In this document: positions 8,180 through 11,996 of the stretch, piece after piece
Position numbering within the stretch: the stretch's first letter is position 1
Layout of the letters: every line of letters begins with the position of its first letter
Assembly: GCF_001949145.1 (NCBI RefSeq)
Contig: NW_019091513.1
Location: 647,243 to 659,238 of the forward strand
Direction: 5' to 3'
DNA from: Acanthaster planci
Lineage: Eukaryota > Echinodermata > Asteroidea > Valvatida > Acanthasteridae
DNA length: 11,996 bases
Translations under genes and position numbers: made by a program
The notes under the pieces: model-generated
What the model saw: the letters and a program-made list of their open reading frames with translations, nothing else
Told to the model about the DNA's origin: nothing
The model's database searches: none

Positions 8180-8225
8180 TGATGTCACGACTATAAATAG
8201 GCTCTATAGGGAAAGCCCCTTCAAC
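8180..8225 (+). promoter_or_regulatory. Candidate TATA promoter with CRE-like octamer
   Basis: TATAAATAG at 8192-8200 is an excellent TATA box. TGATGTCA, a CRE/AP-1-like octamer, lies at 8180-8187 directly before it. A start site would be expected near 8225. If real, it could drive a 5' untranslated exon spliced to the acceptor at 9971-9984 before the P450 start. In AT-leaning DNA a TATA match alone is weak evidence. Confidence 0.25.
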
Positions 8226-9984
8226 AGAACCAAACTGCAACAGGCGAACTGCCCTAAGAAAGGGCTCAGAATACGGACAAAATTTCGTCATGATGTAAAA
8301 GGTAAACACTATAAATTTTAGAAACGATTGAAACAAACCGACTTCAGAAATTTTGCTTTTTATGACCTTTGTTTGATTTTCTTGCACAATGGCAAATCTT
8401 TGACACCTAACCACTAACTACAGTACAGTCTAATAACAGTACATGTACCATGTGTACCTAAATATCTTAAAAGCAGAAAATATATTTTGAGACGATTTTT
8501 ACGTATAACCCACTTCAGTCGCCGATAACTCAAAACAAGGTTTGGGGGATCATTCTTCATTTAGCTTCAGTAGGTCACGAATTTTGTTCTCAATCGATCA
8601 ATGCGATGATTACTCCTTGCAACCCCGGCATGATTTTTCAGAGTCAAACAAGCCCTGGAAATGTACATATGTAGGTGGGGCAGTTTGCTTTTTGTCCCTT
8701 TTGCTTTCCATTGTTTCTAGGGATGTGCATCCTGATGAGCGCGGCTTGCTGAATGTAAAACAGCCATTTATTGAACGTTGAATATTAAGCGGTTACTTTT
8801 TCAACACTGAATGTTGAACTTCAAACAAGGAATTGTAACTGGCTTCCTACTGCCTACCACCTGCATCCCCTTGACATTTACATGATGTAGCCCTAATTGC
8901 ATTTCACTGTCGCTGGCAATTAAACAATATTTTGTTGGACACATGTGCAGTAAATGTACATGGAACTCAGTGTTTTTTGGGGATTTAACTATTCTCACCA
9001 TGACAAATAGCCGTCTGATTATGTGCCAATTTAGTCATTGTGACTTCGCGCATGTATTCAGAAGGTGAGAAGCTGACCATTTTACAGTTTCAGACTTTTT
9101 TCCTCAAAAAAATAGTCCTCCAGAGCCATGAATCAGAAAATACCATGTAATTAAATGTTTGAGTCAATCATTGTCAAGTTAAAAATAAAAGAAGAACATT
9201 TTTACTGTTTTGGGGCAAATAAAAAGACCCTAGTTCAAATCTAGTAATTAAAGCCCTTCACACACATCAAAGTAGGTGCTGTCTGATTGTAGCCGGCTAA
9301 ATACCATTTGATTAAGTAAATGGTAATCCAAGATATTTAAATAAAGGCGCAGACACTCTATGGAATGTTCCATGTCAAATCTTAAAATGTTATACATGTA
9401 TATATCTCCTAAAAGTATACTAAGCTTTTGAAAAAACATGTATATGCTTAATGCCACTGCATGCATAGGGTTTTCGTATATCAGTGAAAATTCCTGCTAA
9501 ATCTATGCAGATGACCCTTTTTGAAATCGATGGTGGCCAAGATGTGCTGTAGAAGAAATACCAGTATTTATTTAAAGTCCAGGTTCTGAAAATGGCACAG
9601 CACATTTGAAATAACACATTGAATTTATCAACAATTCAAAGAACTTATTTTCCAATTATGTTCACTATATCCTCATGAAATTATTAATCACAAATGAGGA
9701 AATGTACATTGTATCTTGATGAAAAATGGTTAGTTTACCTTTTAGTTTTTTGAAACATGAGGTTACAGAGTCTGTCGATATTTAACAGTTTTTCACCATG
9801 TGTACTTTCCCATGGGAGTCATAGAAAACCATAGAAAATTGTACTGTTAACTGTTAACACAGCTAGACGTTGTTTCATTTTATACATGTAGGTCCATTGG
9901 CCTTACACCACACAGGTACATTGGCATTGGCATCTGTGAGTCTAACTGTGTACATGTAATATTTGTGTCTTTTTAATCATTCAG
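8226..9984. other. Non-coding stretch upstream of the P450 gene
   Basis: I recognise no exon or repeat. TACATGTA occurs at 8440, 9393, 9883 and 9951. The stretch ends with a good splice acceptor: tgtgtctttttaatcattcag, ending at 9984. It could therefore be promoter DNA plus a 5' UTR intron of the P450 gene, but no donor can be assigned with confidence. Confidence 0.4.
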
Positions 9985-10044
9985 TGCAGTTTACCAGTAC
10001 TTGTCAAACATTGCCATTGGATTTGAGTGAGCAGTCCAAGTACA

Positions 10045-10154
10045 ATGGAGAACGAGGGCGTGTCTAGATCTGTATCTGAGGAAGGATGGCAGCCGCCTCT
10101 CTTTGCAGCGTCAACATGGACTCTCATCATTACAGCTATCTCTCTCTTCTTTGT
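10045..10154 (+). CDS. Cytochrome P450 (CYP3/CYP5-like), coding exon 1: membrane anchor
   Basis: The start ATG (10045-10047) has a good animal context (acaATGG), and an in-frame stop lies at 10024-10026. The exon encodes 36 codons plus two bases. A polar, acidic N-terminus (MENEGVSRSVSEEGWQPP) precedes a hydrophobic segment at about residues 20-37 (FAASTWTLIITAISLFFV), which would be the ER signal-anchor of a microsomal P450. The donor GT follows at 10155 (gtaggt), giving a phase 2 exon end. Vertebrate CYP3A exon 1 also ends in phase 2 just after the anchor. The 837-bp intron to 10991 joins FFV to YDYS in exon 2 without a stop. A strong acceptor ending at 9984 suggests this exon may begin at 9985 with 60 bases of 5' UTR. 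The heme-binding domain is outside the window, so substrate cannot be judged. Confidence 0.75.
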
Positions 10155-10991
10155 GTAGGTTGTTTACTAAACATTCCATCAGGTGATAGGTGTCAGAAAT
10201 CATCTCATGTCAATCCGGCGATGAAATTGCTCCTTGGAAAGTGTATGGACATCAGCTTATATATAACATTAACACACACCAAAAAATAGGGTAGATGGCC
10301 GGGGCTCTAGTCTCATTTGTAAAAGTTATAAGACGATGCTAGATTAAGAAGGGATCGACCCAGCTACCACGTTGGTACTATATACACACATACATGTATA
10401 AAGCAGTGTATATTCCCTGGCTGAGTGGTTATATACTTGCATTTAGCCATAAAAGGAGGTGATTGTAAAAACAGGTCCCATTTTATATTTTGGACAAAGG
10501 TGCGATGTACAATGGAGTGGCATACACGTGATACTACCTGTAATTTGGTCACTAGCATCAACATATGACCCCCTAATTGGGCCCATGAGTGTGCTTTCCC
10601 TCAGCCTTTCGGAAGTATAGTCTCGAGTTTAAGAACCCTGTTATTACACAATTTTATAAGGTGCAAATTCTGAGAATCCCAATTTCTTGAGCTTTTGTGT
10701 TTTCTTTTCCACTCCTTTCATAACAAAGTTATTATTATTACTGGTCCCTTGAACTTTGTTGTAGTGAAAGTTGATTGTACATGGAGGGCCTGTACATGCA
10801 TCTGTACTGACCCTCTCGTCACCACTCACCGTCCCTTGTGGTGTATATGCAAGTTCTGGTAGGGGTGCCCCATGTACCTCACTGCAAGTTTGTGTACATG
10901 TATACATGTAGTCTTATATAACTTACATATTGAGGTCTACCCACTAACCCGCTCTTTCACCATGATGCATGCCCTTTTTGTTCTTTTACAG
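10155..10991 (+). other. P450 intron 1
   Basis: It begins GTAGGT and ends in a pyrimidine-rich tract and acag (ctttttgttcttttacag). It has phase 2. It contains three TACATGTA palindromes (10391, 10895, 10903) and no other feature I recognise. Short ORFs inside it do not resemble proteins. Confidence 0.7.
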
Positions 10992-11097
10992 ATATGACTA
11001 CTCCAGGCGTTGTCAGTACCTGGCATGTAATGGTATTGCAGGGCCAAAACCTAAGCCCTTCGTTGGTAACCTGCTAGACATGATATTCCACAAAGAT
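10992..11097 (+). CDS. Cytochrome P450 (CYP3/CYP5-like), coding exon 2: hinge and proline-rich region
   Basis: After acag, one base completes the Val codon of exon 1. Thirty-five codons follow, ending in HKD before GTAAGT at 11098. The exon therefore enters in phase 2 and leaves in phase 0, as vertebrate CYP3A exon 2 does; at 106 bp it is four codons longer than the human 94-bp exon. It reads YDYSRRCQYLACNG then IAGPKPKPFVGNLLD. This is the proline-rich hinge that follows the membrane anchor and orients the catalytic domain on the ER surface. In this family the usual form is GIPGPKPLPFxGNxL; here the first Pro is Ala. GPKPxPFxGN is characteristic of clan 3 (CYP3, CYP5). The next exon, expected to carry the KKYGK-like block, is not found before the window ends. 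Confidence 0.85.
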
Positions 11098-11996
11098 GTA
11101 AGTGCACATTTTTTTGTTAGCTCTGCCAGTGTGAGAATTGTGTTAAATTGCATTCTTTGAGGTTAAAACAATACCACTCATGTACATTGTACATAGTAGG
11201 CTGCTCGTTGGGGGATCCATCATTTTTATCGATTTGTTTCACTGTTACAGTTCATGTATACATGTATCCCACATATGGGGTATAATCATGAAGCATACAT
11301 TTTATTTGCGTACGTACATGTATACAGGGGTTGACATCAAGCTTTTTTGCCCAAAAGCTAAAAACAGCTCCTGACCTTTCAAATTTCAGGGGTTTTTGGG
11401 AGCTGTGTCACTGAACCTGGAGCTATTTTAGGTAGAGTCATAATACATGTAGTTCTGCAGCTGTAGGGTTGCGTGCATGTACGGCTGATGTAGCGTAATC
11501 TACTGGGACGTACCTGTATAGACTGGTTGGCACATTTCCATCATACATTCTCTGGTGTTGGTGCGGTGCAGTGGGAACCAGTGCAGCTTTGCTTTAATGG
11601 ATTGAGCTTTGTGCATGTATTTTCACGACAGCGAAATGCAAAGGGAACTTGTGAAAATAACTGAAGATTCTTTTCAAAAAAATGCAAATTTAAGTAGGAA
11701 AACATATAAAAACGACGGAACCAGTAACAGCCTGGCACTAATTTTGGCACCCGACCTCTTGCTTTTTTACTGGCTACCCGGCACTAATCATGGTTTGTCA
11801 GACCGTGGAGGAAGGACACAGAAGGAGTTACAACTCTGGCACATCAAAGCGCTCAATGATCATCGCCGCCCGGTCAGATGAACAATAGTAAACATTCCAA
11901 AAATGCCTGATTACTGCCTGCAGCTTAGCTGGACAAGTGGGGCCAGTAATATCGTAACAATATTTGTAGTGTTTTCTTTGGAAGAAACTACAACCT
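11098..11996 (+). other. P450 intron 2 (5' part, runs off the window)
   Basis: It begins with a consensus donor GTAAGT. No in-frame exon with the expected KKYGK block was found. It contains TACATGTA at 11259, 11315 and 11444, a short acagctcc/ggagctgt inverted repeat (11364-11404) and copy B of the dispersed repeat at 11803-11979. Confidence 0.65.
11803..11979 (-). repeat. Unrecognised dispersed repeat, copy B
   Basis: It matches 1686-1860 in the same orientation at about 84% over 168 bp without indels. On the minus strand the frame gives YKYCYDITGPTCPAK, IRHFWNVYYCSSD and IIERFDVPEL. One in-frame TAA then stands where copy A has Gln, and LLLCPSS follows. Sequence outside this block does not match copy A, so both are fragments of a larger repeat or a short element of about 175 bp. 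It lies in intron 2 of the P450 gene, on the opposite sense to transcription when read as a peptide. Confidence 0.75.

Noticed and set aside
7980-8321. 113-codon plus-strand ORF
   Set aside because: The sequence resembles no protein I know, has no domain-like pattern, and overlaps the TATA/CRE region. It is probably a chance open frame.
10086-10289. 67-codon ORF overlapping P450 exon 1 in another frame
   Set aside because: The P450 frame has the better start context, a membrane anchor and matching splice phases; this ORF runs through the donor site into the intron.
11389-11433. Possible P450 exon 3 after tttcag, reading GFLGAVSLNLELF
   Set aside because: It meets an in-frame TAG exactly where the donor would lie and lacks the expected KKYGK block. 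The acceptor-like tract alone is not enough.

Overview
This window looks like animal nuclear DNA, most likely from a marine invertebrate. Amphioxus or a similar invertebrate deuterostome is a guess from overall texture, not a proof. It holds spliced exons, decayed non-LTR retrotransposons, a hairpin MITE, a long AT-leaning non-coding stretch, and many copies of the palindrome TACATGTA. Nothing looks bacterial: there are no operons, no long clean ORFs and no ribosome-binding sites.

Bases 1-5,500 are a transposon graveyard. A decayed APE-type non-LTR retrotransposon (LINE) lies on the minus strand. Its 5' two thirds (endonuclease, linker, first half of reverse transcriptase) are at about 5318-3283. 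A 3' end of the same kind (C-terminal region, stop codon, short 3' tail) is at about 1400-700. Between them lies about 1.9 kb of unrelated DNA. This includes the 5' end of a second, plus-strand CR1-like element that encodes a 2A-like peptide (GDIQSNPGP) fused to a PHD-type zinc finger, plus copy A of an unrecognised repeat. A 173-bp near-perfect inverted-repeat MITE (4860-5032) splits the LINE endonuclease. The LINE also carries stops, frameshifts and an apparent internal deletion that removes the catalytic YADD region.

Bases 5,500-9,985 hold no gene that I can recognise. They contain a perfect ER6 nuclear-receptor-type site, a small imperfect tandem repeat, a tight CpG cluster (17 CpG in about 110 bp) and a TATA box preceded by a CRE-like octamer. 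Any of the regulatory-looking sites could belong to the gene downstream, but this is inference.

Bases 10,045-11,097 contain the first two coding exons of a microsomal cytochrome P450 of the CYP3/CYP5 type (clan 3). Exon 1 gives the N-terminal membrane anchor. Exon 2 gives the proline-rich hinge GIAGPKPKPFVGN. The splice phases match those of vertebrate CYP3A exons 1 and 2. The rest of the gene lies beyond the right edge. Copy B of the unrecognised repeat sits in intron 2. The P450 is the only gene here that looks intact; the transposon remnants do not act with it in any way the sequence shows.
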